From positions 1,283,501 to 1,347,500 of the forward strand of contig NZ_CP034437.1 of assembly GCF_003952225.1 (NCBI RefSeq): 64,000 bases of DNA, read 5' to 3'. This DNA is from Paenibacillus albus (GTDB lineage Bacteria > Bacillota > Bacilli > Paenibacillales > Paenibacillaceae). The notes below the pieces were generated by a model that saw only the letters and a program-made list of their open reading frames with translations, was not told where the DNA came from and ran no database searches. The position numbers and the translations under genes are program-made. Below are positions 48,375-56,974 of the stretch, piece after piece; the stretch's first letter is position 1, and every line of letters starts with the position of its first letter.

Positions 48375-48911
48375 ATGAAGGAGAAGAAGATCACGCATAC
48401 CGTTCCATTCGGCTTCGAGCCTTCTAAGACGACGGGCAAAGGAACACTGATCTATTACGATACGTTCGAGCACACATCGGATGCGGAGCTGGATTTCGCG
48501 GCGCAGGTTGCCGGCAAGCGGGCATTCGTAAGGCTGGTGCTGTATCCGCTGCATGAGGAAACGGTGAGAAGGATGACCAAGGAGCCGGTCCGCGCCTATC
48601 ATAAGCGGGTCGATCAGCTGCACGAGTGGAAGCATGAGCGCAGCGGCGGGGGAGCAGGCATTATCATTGAAGGCTTCGAGGGCAAGCGGAAGAAGTATAC
48701 CCCGATCGATACGGCACTGCGCCATCTGACGCAGACGTATCCCTCGCCATATTTTATATACATGAGTCCTGAAACTGCGAATCTATTCGCATCGTTCGAA
48801 TCGTTCGAGGAGTGGATCGTGAAGCTGCGGCTGCTGCTGCCGATGGAGCCGAGCGTGCTGCATCCGAAGCTCGCTGAGTATCGCGGACGCTGGGATGTTG
48901 CTGCTACATAA
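48375..48911 (+). CDS. Unknown protein, 178 residues
   Basis: A soluble protein of unknown function. It starts with ATG at 48375 after AAGGAGG and is followed by a strong terminator, so it is a real gene. No signal peptide or membrane helix is seen. Landmarks include YYDTFEHTSDAELDFAAQV, a charged central loop (HEWKHERSGGGAGIIIEGF) and a C-terminal ASFESFEEWIVKLRLLLP. It is divergent from the LacI gene and might be influenced by the operators between them. Confidence 0.75.
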   Translation: MKEKKITHTVPFGFEPSKTTGKGTLIYYDTFEHTSDAELDFAAQVAGKRAFVRLVLYPLHEETVRRMTKEPVRAYHKRVDQLHEWKHERSGGGAGIIIEGFEGKRKKYTPIDTALRHLTQTYPSPYFIYMSPETANLFASFESFEEWIVKLRLLLPMEPSVLHPKLAEYRGRWDVAAT

Positions 48912-48919
48912 CGAACAAT

Positions 48920-48960
48920 AAAAAAACCGACTCGCCCATTTGGGTAAAGTCGGTTTTTTA
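48920..48960. terminator. Bidirectional terminator
   Basis: AAAAAACCGACT and AGTCGGTTTTTT form a stem with A and T tracts on both sides, between convergent genes. Confidence 0.88.
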
Positions 48961-49206
48961 TGCTGCAGTCCGTTCAGGCTGAGCAGCGGGGCGGTTGTTG
49001 CTGCCGTCGGCAATCGCGCGAAGCTCTTTCAGAAGCTCGTTCAGCTCTTGGCGAAGCTCGCTCAACTCGGCGGTGCATCTTGCTTGAAGCTTGTCCAGCT
49101 CTTTCGTTGAAAGTCTGTCTTGTTTGATTTGATAAATCAGCTTGTTCGTCATCGTTTCACTGTCGCACAGGCGATTCGCATATACAATAGCAGGTGTTTG
49201 GATCAT
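48958..49206 (-). CDS. Small coiled-coil protein, unknown function
   Basis: An 82-residue protein. The middle (residues 25-65) is a charged helix with heptad-like Leu spacing (LSELRQELNELLKELRAIA), so a coiled coil is likely; the tail is polar. ATG at 49206 is the best start, though its GGGAG site is rather far (15 bases). The end overlaps the shared terminator. No family is recognised. Confidence 0.6.
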   Translation of the reverse strand: MIQTPAIVYANRLCDSETMTNKLIYQIKQDRLSTKELDKLQARCTAELSELRQELNELLKELRAIADGSNNRPAAQPERTAA

Positions 49207-49302
49207 GATTGGAATTTCACACTCCCTTCTCTTAGCTGAAGTTAGTATAGCAGCCAAGTATTAACGGGAGATTTGGAAAGTGTGAAACGAGTATTAAATC
49301 TG

Positions 49303-50424
49303 TTAACTCATTTGGCTAAGGAAAAGTGCATCTCCGATTAGCAGGTAAGTGACGATAGGTGATGGTCCATCGCTCAGAATGACGCTGATTCCGTAATCAT
49401 AGGATACATTGGCGGACCTTGCTGGAAGCTCCTTTAGAAGCGCTAACCCTGATGTATTTTCCGCAAAATAATACGTCCAAAACGACTGATCGACTGCTGT
49501 CGGTTTGCCGTACAGCCGCTCCAGCACCTTAGCACTGCTCTGGATCGTAATGCCTCGAGGTGTTCGAAATAGATGAGCCGGATCTTCCCGCAGCTTAATG
49601 CCGACTGCTTTCGTGCCGCGATAATAGACAGACATGCTGTCATATTCATGGATAAGCAGCGACATCGTATAGCTCTCGTAGCTTCCGAGCAGCTTGTCCA
49701 CATCTTTCATCTCCATGCCGAGTCTGACGGTGCGACCAAGCTCGTCTGTCAAGGCTAGCTCGTCCGTCACGAATGGTTTAGGCGTCAACGGCAGGCCGTC
49801 GGTGCTGTTCGCGAGCTGCATTTTTCGAGCTGCATCACGCTTGTAAGACGCCTTGAACAGGACTGTTGAGCTGATTTCATCGAATGCGTTCAGCGATACA
49901 ATGACCTCATAAACACCGGAGCGCCTCGTAGCTCCCGCTATTTCCTCTGCAGTACGAAGCTGCTTGAACCGATATGAATTCGCTTGATATATATAGATTC
50001 GGTCGCTTCCGTCCACTAGAGACGGTTCTCCGAGCAGCATCGCTGCTTCCTCCCAGCTTTGACCGGGCTTTACTTTCCCACGGAGCGATCCTTCCATACC
50101 GGGATCGATCATCGCGGCTCTCTCGCCTGCATAGCCAATCGTAATGTCATCACCGTAGCGATAATAGTCGCTGCTTAACGTCTTGATTACTTGCGGCTTG
50201 CCGAGCAGAAGGTCGACCTCCCTCTTGGTCATGCCAAGCTGCAGAGCGGAGTCGCCGCCATTCCTGGGAATGTAGGCAGTGAGTGGCGAGTAATTGATAA
50301 TGCCGTCTTGCGCAGGTTTGAATAACGAAGCTCCATAAGCTTCATGCGCTGCTGAGCCGCCAATAGTCCCTATTAGAGTAAGTGCCAGCAGGTAGATGGC
50401 GGTAAGGCGCAGATTTTTGTTCAA
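49303..50424 (-). CDS. Secreted or membrane-tethered protein with BamE-like repeats, unknown function
   Basis: A 373-residue protein starting with a signal-like helix (LTAIYLLALTLIGTIGG, then SAAHEAYGAS). The mature part shows repeated short units of the SmpA/BamE-like type: LQLGMTKREVDLLLGKPQ, SWEEAAMLLGEPS, VRLGMEMKDVDKLLG, and SAKVLERLYGKPT. TTG at 50424 follows GGAGAG by seven bases; a longer frame to 50514 lacks a site. The link to BamE is by motif only; Firmicutes have no outer membrane, so the role is probably protein-protein contact at the cell surface. Confidence 0.72.
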   Translation of the reverse strand: MNKNLRLTAIYLLALTLIGTIGGSAAHEAYGASLFKPAQDGIINYSPLTAYIPRNGGDSALQLGMTKREVDLLLGKPQVIKTLSSDYYRYGDDITIGYAGERAAMIDPGMEGSLRGKVKPGQSWEEAAMLLGEPSLVDGSDRIYIYQANSYRFKQLRTAEEIAGATRRSGVYEVIVSLNAFDEISSTVLFKASYKRDAARKMQLANSTDGLPLTPKPFVTDELALTDELGRTVRLGMEMKDVDKLLGSYESYTMSLLIHEYDSMSVYYRGTKAVGIKLREDPAHLFRTPRGITIQSSAKVLERLYGKPTAVDQSFWTYYFAENTSGLALLKELPARSANVSYDYGISVILSDGPSPIVTYLLIGDALFLSQMS

Positions 50425-50598
50425 ACAACATCTCTCCAGTCGGTTAGAAATAACAGATATAGGAAATTTTATAATAGAACTACGGCACTTGCCTAGCGGC
50501 GATTCGTCCTGCAACTTATGAATCAGCTCCCTCGTCGAAAGAGGTAAGAGAGAATCCTGGTAAGGGGCAGGGTATTATGAGAACGGGGTGGATGGAAA

Positions 50599-51762
50599 AT
50601 GAAAAAAATATGGAACACACTGACGGCTGCTGCGCTCTTGGTCGGCACGCTGATTAGCAGTTTGGCGGTACCTGAAGGCGCGTCGGCTTCTGCTGCGGCA
50701 CCTGCCGCCGGATGTCGGACAGATGACCACGGGCTCAAGCTGGTGGCGATGAAGGATACGGGCAATGCCCATATGCAAGCGATTCAGTTTTTGGGTGCGA
50801 ACATCGGGCGTGCGGCCGGAAACGGGTTCATGATCGGTACGTCGGACGGCGGTTGCCACTGGCAGTCGATCTATAATACGGGCAAGCTGAGCTTTAACCA
50901 GATGCAGTTCCTGACCAACTCGGTCGGCTATGTGCTGGCGAAGACGAGTGCGGAGAAGCAGAATACGCTGCTCAAGACGACGAATGGGGGCACGAGCTAC
51001 ACGTGGGTGCCGACGGGGCAGTATGGTTTCGAACGCATTCAATTTCTGAGTGAGAATGTAGGTTACGGGTTCACGCGCCAATTTACGTTCAAGACGACGA
51101 ACGGCGGGAAGAATTGGACGAAGGTAGCGACGCCGCCGAACACGCGGTATGTCCAGTTCATGTCGCAGGATAAAGCATGGGCGATAGTTGTAAAAGCAAC
51201 CGGTGGCTACGAAGTGGTTAAATCGGTGGATGGCGGAAATTCCTGGGTCAATTCGCTCGCTGTCAAAGCATCGGTGAATTACGGCGGCGCAATCTATGGC
51301 ACGGATAGCTCGGATGTGTGGGTCGTGCTGTACGGCGATTCCGGCATGTCGCAGACTTCGTATTCCTTGTTCCATACGACCGATGCCGGCGCGCATTGGA
51401 AGCAAATCATCTCTAATACGACGGCAGGCGGCGGACCGGCTCCGGGTCCTGCAATCCCTGTAGGCAAGCTGCCCGGACCGGCGGGAAGGCCGACGGATAT
51501 GGCGGTCATCGGCCACTCGGCGGCGTACATGGCTGCGGGAAGCGGTGCGCTGGATCAGGTTCAGTTCGGCCGCTCCGTTGATGACGGGAAGACGTGGAAG
51601 AACCTGCCGAGCGGCGTTCCGGGGTATGAGGCGAAGCTATCCTTCGTATCGCCGGCAAGCGGTTATATGGCCGTGACGAGCGAATCGCAATCCGGTATTT
51701 ACAAAACGATCAATAACGGCACGAAGTGGACGAAGCTGTTCGGGCTGCCTGAATCAAATTAA
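50599..51762 (+). CDS. Secreted Ycf48/BNR-repeat beta-propeller protein
   Basis: A 387-residue protein with a signal peptide (cleavage near GASAS, residues 28-35). Repeated blades contain Asp-box-like motifs: GTSDGGCHWQSI, KTTNGGTSYTWV, KTTNGGKNWTKV, KSVDGGNSWVNS, SVDDGKTWKN, KTINNGTKWTKL. This is typical of BNR/Ycf48-like propellers. It may bind glycans or act as a scaffold; no catalytic sialidase residues were recognised. It is divergent from the previous gene. Confidence 0.85.
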   Translation: MKKIWNTLTAAALLVGTLISSLAVPEGASASAAAPAAGCRTDDHGLKLVAMKDTGNAHMQAIQFLGANIGRAAGNGFMIGTSDGGCHWQSIYNTGKLSFNQMQFLTNSVGYVLAKTSAEKQNTLLKTTNGGTSYTWVPTGQYGFERIQFLSENVGYGFTRQFTFKTTNGGKNWTKVATPPNTRYVQFMSQDKAWAIVVKATGGYEVVKSVDGGNSWVNSLAVKASVNYGGAIYGTDSSDVWVVLYGDSGMSQTSYSLFHTTDAGAHWKQIISNTTAGGGPAPGPAIPVGKLPGPAGRPTDMAVIGHSAAYMAAGSGALDQVQFGRSVDDGKTWKNLPSGVPGYEAKLSFVSPASGYMAVTSESQSGIYKTINNGTKWTKLFGLPESN

Positions 51763-51821
51763 CGTTCACAGCATGGGGTTCGATGGTATAATGGTGGAAA
51801 AAAAAGGCGGTGGCAAGTGAT

Positions 51822-52205
51822 ATGCTGCAGCATGAAGGCATCCATCATGTAAGCATCATTGTAACGGATATCGAGCGGGCAAAAGCATTCTATCGCGAGG
51901 TGATCGGGCTTGAGGAGATCCAGCGGCCGGCGTTTGATTTTCCGGGCACGTGGTATGCAATTGGCGCTGGCGGGCAGCAGCTTCACCTCATCGTGCACGA
52001 AGGCGAGACGAAGCGCGCAGGCGGCATCGACACACGCGATGGGCATTTCGCCATTCGTGTGGCTGACTTCGACGTCACGATTGATTGGCTGAACAAGTGC
52101 GGCATCCCGCACAGGTCGAACCGGAACAGCATCACGGGCTTCGCGCAGATATTCATCATGGACCCTGATCATAATGTAATCGAGTTGAATGCAGCGAGAG
52201 ATTAA
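51822..52205 (+). CDS. VOC-family (glyoxalase-like) protein
   Basis: A 127-residue metal-site protein of the vicinal oxygen chelate fold: HHVSIIVTDIERAKAFYREV, HLIVHEGE, HFAIRVADFD and IMDPDHNVIEL give the His/Glu pattern. The family covers glyoxalases, dioxygenases and antibiotic-resistance proteins; the substrate is unknown. ATG at 51822 is preferred; GTG at 51810 is possible. Confidence 0.87.
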   Translation: MLQHEGIHHVSIIVTDIERAKAFYREVIGLEEIQRPAFDFPGTWYAIGAGGQQLHLIVHEGETKRAGGIDTRDGHFAIRVADFDVTIDWLNKCGIPHRSNRNSITGFAQIFIMDPDHNVIELNAARD

Positions 52206-52236
52206 TGCGAATGCGAGTCAAGATGCTCGGGAGCGG

Positions 52237-52421
52237 GCTAACGAACCGTGGGAACGCTATTCGCCCCTTTTGGTTCAATTGCTGGCTGTAACGAATCCCA
52301 GTAACGCTATTGCCGCAGAATCGCATTTCCACAGGCCGAATCGTCCCAATAGCGTGTCTATGATTCGTTAGCATTTCTGCAGCGTGAATTTGGCGGGAAT
52401 AAGGCTCGTACGGTTCGTTAG
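52237..52421. repeat. Cluster of intergenic repeats
   Basis: A motif of the type GCTAACGAAYC, about 8 variable bases, then ACKCTATT occurs at 52237-52263 and 52287-52313, and inverted at 52346-52372 and (partial) 52410-52421. The first and third copies form inverted ends GCTAACGAA/TTCGTTAGC around 136 bases. The copy at 1-27 belongs to the same family. No gene is seen in 52206-52490 apart from this and the terminator. Confidence 0.6.
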
Positions 52422-52456
52422 ATCTCTAGCTGTGGCCCGAGTTGAATGCTTGCAAG

Positions 52457-52490
52457 AAAAACCGTATCCCGCCGGGGATACGGTTTTTCG
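52457..52490. terminator. Bidirectional terminator
   Basis: AAAAACCGTATCCC and GGGATACGGTTTTT around GCCG, with A and T tracts. It serves the SNF2-SWIM gene ending at 52495 and perhaps the VOC gene. Confidence 0.88.
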
Positions 52491-52494
52491 CGCT

Positions 52495-55400
52495 TTATAC
52501 TGGACCGAGCATAAGCAGCTCGCGAATTTCCGACTCGGTCAAGGAGGACAACGCCTCCTCGCCAGGCTGGATGACCTCGTTGATGAGGTCCTTCTTGCGC
52601 TGCTGAAGCTCGAACATTTTGTCTTCGACGGTGCCTCGGCTGACGAGCCGGATCACCTGCACGACCTTTTTCTGGCCGATCCGGTATGCCCGGTCGGCAG
52701 CCTGCTGCTCGACCGCGGGATTCCACCACAGGTCGTACAGAATAACCGTGTCGGCTCCGGTCAGGTTAAGGCCGACGCCGCCGGCTTTGAGCGAGATGAG
52801 GAACAGCTCTCGCTCGCCATCGTTGAAGCGGGCGCTTAACTCCGCTCGCTCTGCCGATGGAGTGCTGCCGTCGAGATAGAAGAACGGCACGCCGCGCTCC
52901 GTCAGCTCTCGCCGAATGATGCCGAGCATCTGCGTGAACTGGGAGAAGACGAGCATTCGTCTGCCGGCGCTGCGGCATTCGTCAATCAGCTCAAGCAGCT
53001 GCTCGAACTTGGCGGAGCTGCCGCCATAGTCTTCGACGAACAACGCAGGGTGGCAGCACAATTGGCGCAGTCGCGTCAGTCCGGCCAAGATGCGAATCCG
53101 GTTGCGCTGGAACGTATCCTTGTCCAGATGCTTCAGCGTCTCATGCCGCAGCTTCGCTAAGTATGCGGCATAGAGCTTCTTCTGCTCCGGCAGCAGCTCG
53201 GCTGCGAGCTGGGTCTCGATCTTCTCGGGCAGCTCCTTCAGCACGTCGGTCTTCACCCTGCGCAGCAGGAAGGGACGCGCGCGCTTCGCGATCGCCTCGC
53301 GGGTCAGCTCCGCGAATTCTTTCCTCTTCGGGAACAACCCCGGGCAGACGGCATCGAAGATGCTCCACAGCTCGTCAAGCCGATTCTCAATCGGGGTTCC
53401 CGTCAATGCGAAGCGGTAGCGAGCTTCGAGCAGCTTCACGGTCTGCGCCGTCTGCGTCGTATAGTTCTTGAACGCCTGCGCTTCGTCGAGGATGAGCGTG
53501 TGGAAGGTTTGTCCCGCGAACAGCTCGGCATCCCGGCGCAGCAACGGGTACGAAGTGATAATGACGTCAGCGTCCGATGCCGCCCCCTTCACCATTCGGC
53601 TGCGTTCCGTCTTGGTGCCATCGGCGACGACTGCGCGGATCTGCGGCGCGAATCGGCGCAGCTCATGGAGCCAATTGTACGTGACGGATGCAGGAGCTAC
53701 GATGATGGCAGGGAGCTGATGCTCGCGAATCTCCGGCAGCGAAGAGACGAGGAACGTGATGGCTTGAACGGTTTTGCCAAGACCCATATCATCTGCCAGA
53801 ATGCCGCCAAAATGATAATGCGCGAGCGTGCGCATCCACTGATAGCCGTAAACCTGATAGTCTCGCAGCACGTTTGCTAAGCTGTCCGGCACCGGGAATT
53901 CCAGGTTGTCTGGACTTCGTAAATTATCGAGCAGCCGCCGAAATGACTTGTCCAGCGTGATCGTCTTGCTGCCGCGATGCTGCTCCATGAGATGAAGACC
54001 GCGCAGCAGAGGAACGTGAATACCAGCCGCAGTAAGGTCCTTGACTGTAAATTTAGCTTCGTTAAAGAGCCGGATCATTTCCTGCAGCTCGGCGGTTTCA
54101 AGCGGCATGAGCTCGCCATTCGGGAGCCTGTGATAACGGCGCTTCTCTTCCATCGATTGCAGCAAGCGGCGGATCTCCGTCTCCGGAATGCCGCTGATGT
54201 CGAACTCGAATTCAAGCCAATGCGTCCGCTCGTTCATCTTGATGTGTACTTTCGGCGGCGGACCGCCTGTATGGATTCTCGTTCTCACCGCGGATGTGGC
54301 ATGAACCGTCAGCAGCTTCTCGAGCTGTGGGACGATGTGGTACAGAAACTGATACTCCGTTTCCTCATCCTCCATGAAATAACCGGCTTCCGTCTTCGCG
54401 AACCCGGCTTCCTCCATAAGCGAGAGAATGCGCCGTTCCCGCTCGCCGTCACGCACGAGAATAAGTCCGCCGCGGCGCTGGATGTCTGAAGCCGCTTCGA
54501 GCGGATTAATGATTAGCTCGCCGTAATGGAATTCCAGCCCTGCCAGCAGTCGATCCCGAATGCGGTCCAAATACAGCCGGGCCTTCAGCGGCCGGTGGGT
54601 GACGCGGTTCTCGACCGCCTCGGCAATATGGACGCTGCCAAGCTTCAGCAGGCCGGGGATGACGCGCTCCATGAAAGGCTCGATTTGTTCGGAGCGAATC
54701 GCGACATGATCGCGCACGCCGGAATGCTCGAGCAGCTGCTGCAGCTCGATTAGCCTGCGGCAGCCTTCCGGCGGCAGCGGCACAAGCTTGCCTCCATCTG
54801 CGATGACAAGACCGTAGTCTTCCATTATCGTCATCCGATCAAGGCCTTCAACCTCCAGCTGATAGCTGCTTCCCATGACCCTGTCGCTCTCGCTGTTCTC
54901 GCCTGCGCCTTGATCGAGCTTGAATTGAAGGGGCAGTCGCTCGTCTGAAACGGCGAGGCCTTCATACTGGGAACCATCATGTTCGAACATCGCTGAAGCC
55001 GCCTTTGTCAGTGCCGGCAGCAGCGCTTCCCACGCGTAGGGCGGTATGATCAGCATCCGTTCTCCGCTCATGGGAGCTGCATGTATCGTATAGACGCTCG
55101 TCGTCTCGCGGTACAGGTTCTCGTGGCGCTGAATAGCGATTAACTGCCTGATAATCTCATAATCGGCAGGGTGAAAGCTGTGCTGCACCGGATCGTAGGT
55201 GAACGTCTTCGACAGCGGATAGGCTTCGCCTCGTTCGATGTGTGCGAGGAAGTCGCGAATCTGCTGCACGATGAGCGGGCGATTCAGACCCGCTTTCATC
55301 TCGATGCCGAAGAGCTGCTTCACGCTTCCTTTGCCGTATGCGAACGGCTTGCAGACGAATGTCACGTCAAGCAGCGCGCGGGACTCGACAATGGAGCGAG

Positions 55401-55827
55401 CTCCGACAGACAGCCGAGGCTGCTTGTGTGCGAACAGCCCGAGCAGGCTGGCGGCGAGCTCGCCATCAACGGATCTTTCAGATCGCTCCGGCGCTAGGGC
55501 GGTCTTACCTTCATCGCCGCGTCCAGGCGTGCGCCCCGCTTGCTGCGCATCGTGCAATTGAAGCAGCACTGCTGCGATATGGGAGCAGTACTTGTCGTAC
55601 GAGGATAACGTCGGACAGCTGCATGCCGCAGCGACATCGCCGTCTTCGTCGATACGCACGCTTACGTCGAAACGCTCTTGCAGCTTGACGACGGCTTCAA
55701 AGCGCGAGCCGTCCGGCTCATAGCGTGTAATCGTCACTTTGCCGCTGCGAAAGGCGGCCTCGCCTTTCTTATACGAAAGCTGTCCGCACATCGACAGGAT
55801 TGCGGACAACGATATGAGGTTGCTCAC
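52495..55827 (-). CDS. SNF2 helicase with fused SWIM finger
   Basis: A protein of about 1110 residues. SWIM zinc finger CSCPTLSSYDKYCSHIAAVL near residue 70-85, a long middle region, then the SNF2 ATPase: Walker A DDMGLGKTVQAIT near 680, LDEAQAFKN near 780, and C-terminal GGVGLNLTGAD and ADRAYRIGQKK. It should be an ATP-driven DNA translocase like the split pair at 160-5020. GTG at 55827 is preferred because AAGGA precedes it and because a -10 box lies only eight bases before the alternative ATG at 55860. It is downstream of an AraC gene on the same strand, without a clear link. Confidence 0.92.
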   Translation of the reverse strand: MSNLISLSAILSMCGQLSYKKGEAAFRSGKVTITRYEPDGSRFEAVVKLQERFDVSVRIDEDGDVAAACSCPTLSSYDKYCSHIAAVLLQLHDAQQAGRTPGRGDEGKTALAPERSERSVDGELAASLLGLFAHKQPRLSVGARSIVESRALLDVTFVCKPFAYGKGSVKQLFGIEMKAGLNRPLIVQQIRDFLAHIERGEAYPLSKTFTYDPVQHSFHPADYEIIRQLIAIQRHENLYRETTSVYTIHAAPMSGERMLIIPPYAWEALLPALTKAASAMFEHDGSQYEGLAVSDERLPLQFKLDQGAGENSESDRVMGSSYQLEVEGLDRMTIMEDYGLVIADGGKLVPLPPEGCRRLIELQQLLEHSGVRDHVAIRSEQIEPFMERVIPGLLKLGSVHIAEAVENRVTHRPLKARLYLDRIRDRLLAGLEFHYGELIINPLEAASDIQRRGGLILVRDGERERRILSLMEEAGFAKTEAGYFMEDEETEYQFLYHIVPQLEKLLTVHATSAVRTRIHTGGPPPKVHIKMNERTHWLEFEFDISGIPETEIRRLLQSMEEKRRYHRLPNGELMPLETAELQEMIRLFNEAKFTVKDLTAAGIHVPLLRGLHLMEQHRGSKTITLDKSFRRLLDNLRSPDNLEFPVPDSLANVLRDYQVYGYQWMRTLAHYHFGGILADDMGLGKTVQAITFLVSSLPEIREHQLPAIIVAPASVTYNWLHELRRFAPQIRAVVADGTKTERSRMVKGAASDADVIITSYPLLRRDAELFAGQTFHTLILDEAQAFKNYTTQTAQTVKLLEARYRFALTGTPIENRLDELWSIFDAVCPGLFPKRKEFAELTREAIAKRARPFLLRRVKTDVLKELPEKIETQLAAELLPEQKKLYAAYLAKLRHETLKHLDKDTFQRNRIRILAGLTRLRQLCCHPALFVEDYGGSSAKFEQLLELIDECRSAGRRMLVFSQFTQMLGIIRRELTERGVPFFYLDGSTPSAERAELSARFNDGERELFLISLKAGGVGLNLTGADTVILYDLWWNPAVEQQAADRAYRIGQKKVVQVIRLVSRGTVEDKMFELQQRKKDLINEVIQPGEEALSSLTESEIRELLMLGPV

Positions 55828-55868
55828 GGTCGCAAAATCCTTTCCTTCTCTGAAACGCATTTGAACTT

Positions 55869-55874
55869 ATTATA
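55869..55874 (-). promoter_or_regulatory. -10 box before the SNF2-SWIM gene
   Basis: TATAAT on the minus strand, with a poor -35 17 bases before it. A transcript would begin near 55862, which argues for the GTG start at 55827. Confidence 0.4.
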
Positions 55875-55920
55875 CCGTCCGGGGGCTATTGTTCGCGAGC
55901 ATCGATTAACGGCGGGCGAA

Positions 55921-56775
55921 TTACCGGTACCGCTGGCGAAATGCTTTCGGCCGCGTCCCCGTATGCTTCCCGAAGCAGCGAACGAAGTAAGGAAAAGTAA
56001 TAAACCCGGTCTCCTCCGCGATTGCGCCGATGGGCTCGTTCGTATGAATCAGCAGCTGCTTCGCCTGCTCGATACGGTAGCGGGTCAAGTATTCGAGCGG
56101 CGTGCAGCCGAAAGCCCTCTTCATGCAGAGCGCAATATAGTTGGCGTGAAAATGCAGCTGCTCCGACAGCTCCTTATAGCTGATCGGCTCCCGGTAATGA
56201 AGGCGCAGGAATGCGGCCGCTTCATCGGCTACCGCAAGATGAGCATCTCGCGCGGCTGCGCCGCCTTCCTCCTGCAGCTGGAGCAGCAGGTCGAGGAAGA
56301 GGCCTTGCTGGCGGAAGCTGCTCGCCGCCGACGGTTCCTGGCGGAGCGCCATGAGCTGGCGCAGCCAGCTGTAAACGGTCTCCGGCGTACGAAGCTCGCC
56401 GTTCCGGGGAATATGATAAACAAAGGTTTCGATCTGCATGAACGGCAGCTCATGTCCGGCCTGCGACGTAAAGGGCACTTGTTCCGTTACTTCGCTCCAG
56501 CTGCCAAGTGTCTGGAAGTGCAGCCAGAAGAAATGTGTCTCCTCCGTGCATGGAATTCGCGAACGATGATAACGGTCCGGACGCAGAAAAGCATAATGAC
56601 CGGCAGGGATGGTAAGCGCCATGCCTTCTTCCTCCATGTATAGACAACCTTTCGTGACAATGAGCAGGTCGAATACGCCAATGCTGGCGCGTTCGGGATG
56701 TCTAGCTCCGGGAGCATAGGTATCTTCACCGCAAGTAATGTGGTGAGGCATAGGGGGAGAGGTGAATCGGAACAT
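55921..56775 (-). CDS. AraC-family regulator with cupin domain
   Basis: A 284-residue transcription factor: N-terminal sugar-sensing cupin (LTIPAGHYAFLRPDRYHRS) and C-terminal AraC domain (ISYKELSEQLHFHANYIAL, IGAIAEETGFITFPYFVR, ending RPKAFRQRYR). ATG at 56775 follows AAGGAG by nine bases. It is divergent from the GH127 gene with about 200 bases between, so it probably regulates arabinoside use. Confidence 0.9.
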   Translation of the reverse strand: MFRFTSPPMPHHITCGEDTYAPGARHPERASIGVFDLLIVTKGCLYMEEEGMALTIPAGHYAFLRPDRYHRSRIPCTEETHFFWLHFQTLGSWSEVTEQVPFTSQAGHELPFMQIETFVYHIPRNGELRTPETVYSWLRQLMALRQEPSAASSFRQQGLFLDLLLQLQEEGGAAARDAHLAVADEAAAFLRLHYREPISYKELSEQLHFHANYIALCMKRAFGCTPLEYLTRYRIEQAKQLLIHTNEPIGAIAEETGFITFPYFVRCFGKHTGTRPKAFRQRYR

Positions 56776-56974
56776 TGTGATGAACTCCTTCATCGGTCGG
56801 ATTGCTTTTATAATAAGTGATTTCGGAGTATTGTACTAGATCCAGTCCTACTACTTATATGTTGTGATTGGACAATAATTTGTTGTGTTCGGGTATCGGA
56901 TGACGGCTAACCCCCGTGCTATATTCGGATGGAAGCAGCAACAGATTTCGATGAGCAAAGGGAGACATGCGAGA

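Noticed and set aside
52189..52371. A 60-codon plus-strand frame after the VOC gene
   Set aside because: It overlaps the end of the VOC gene and consists of the intergenic repeat; no ribosome binding site.
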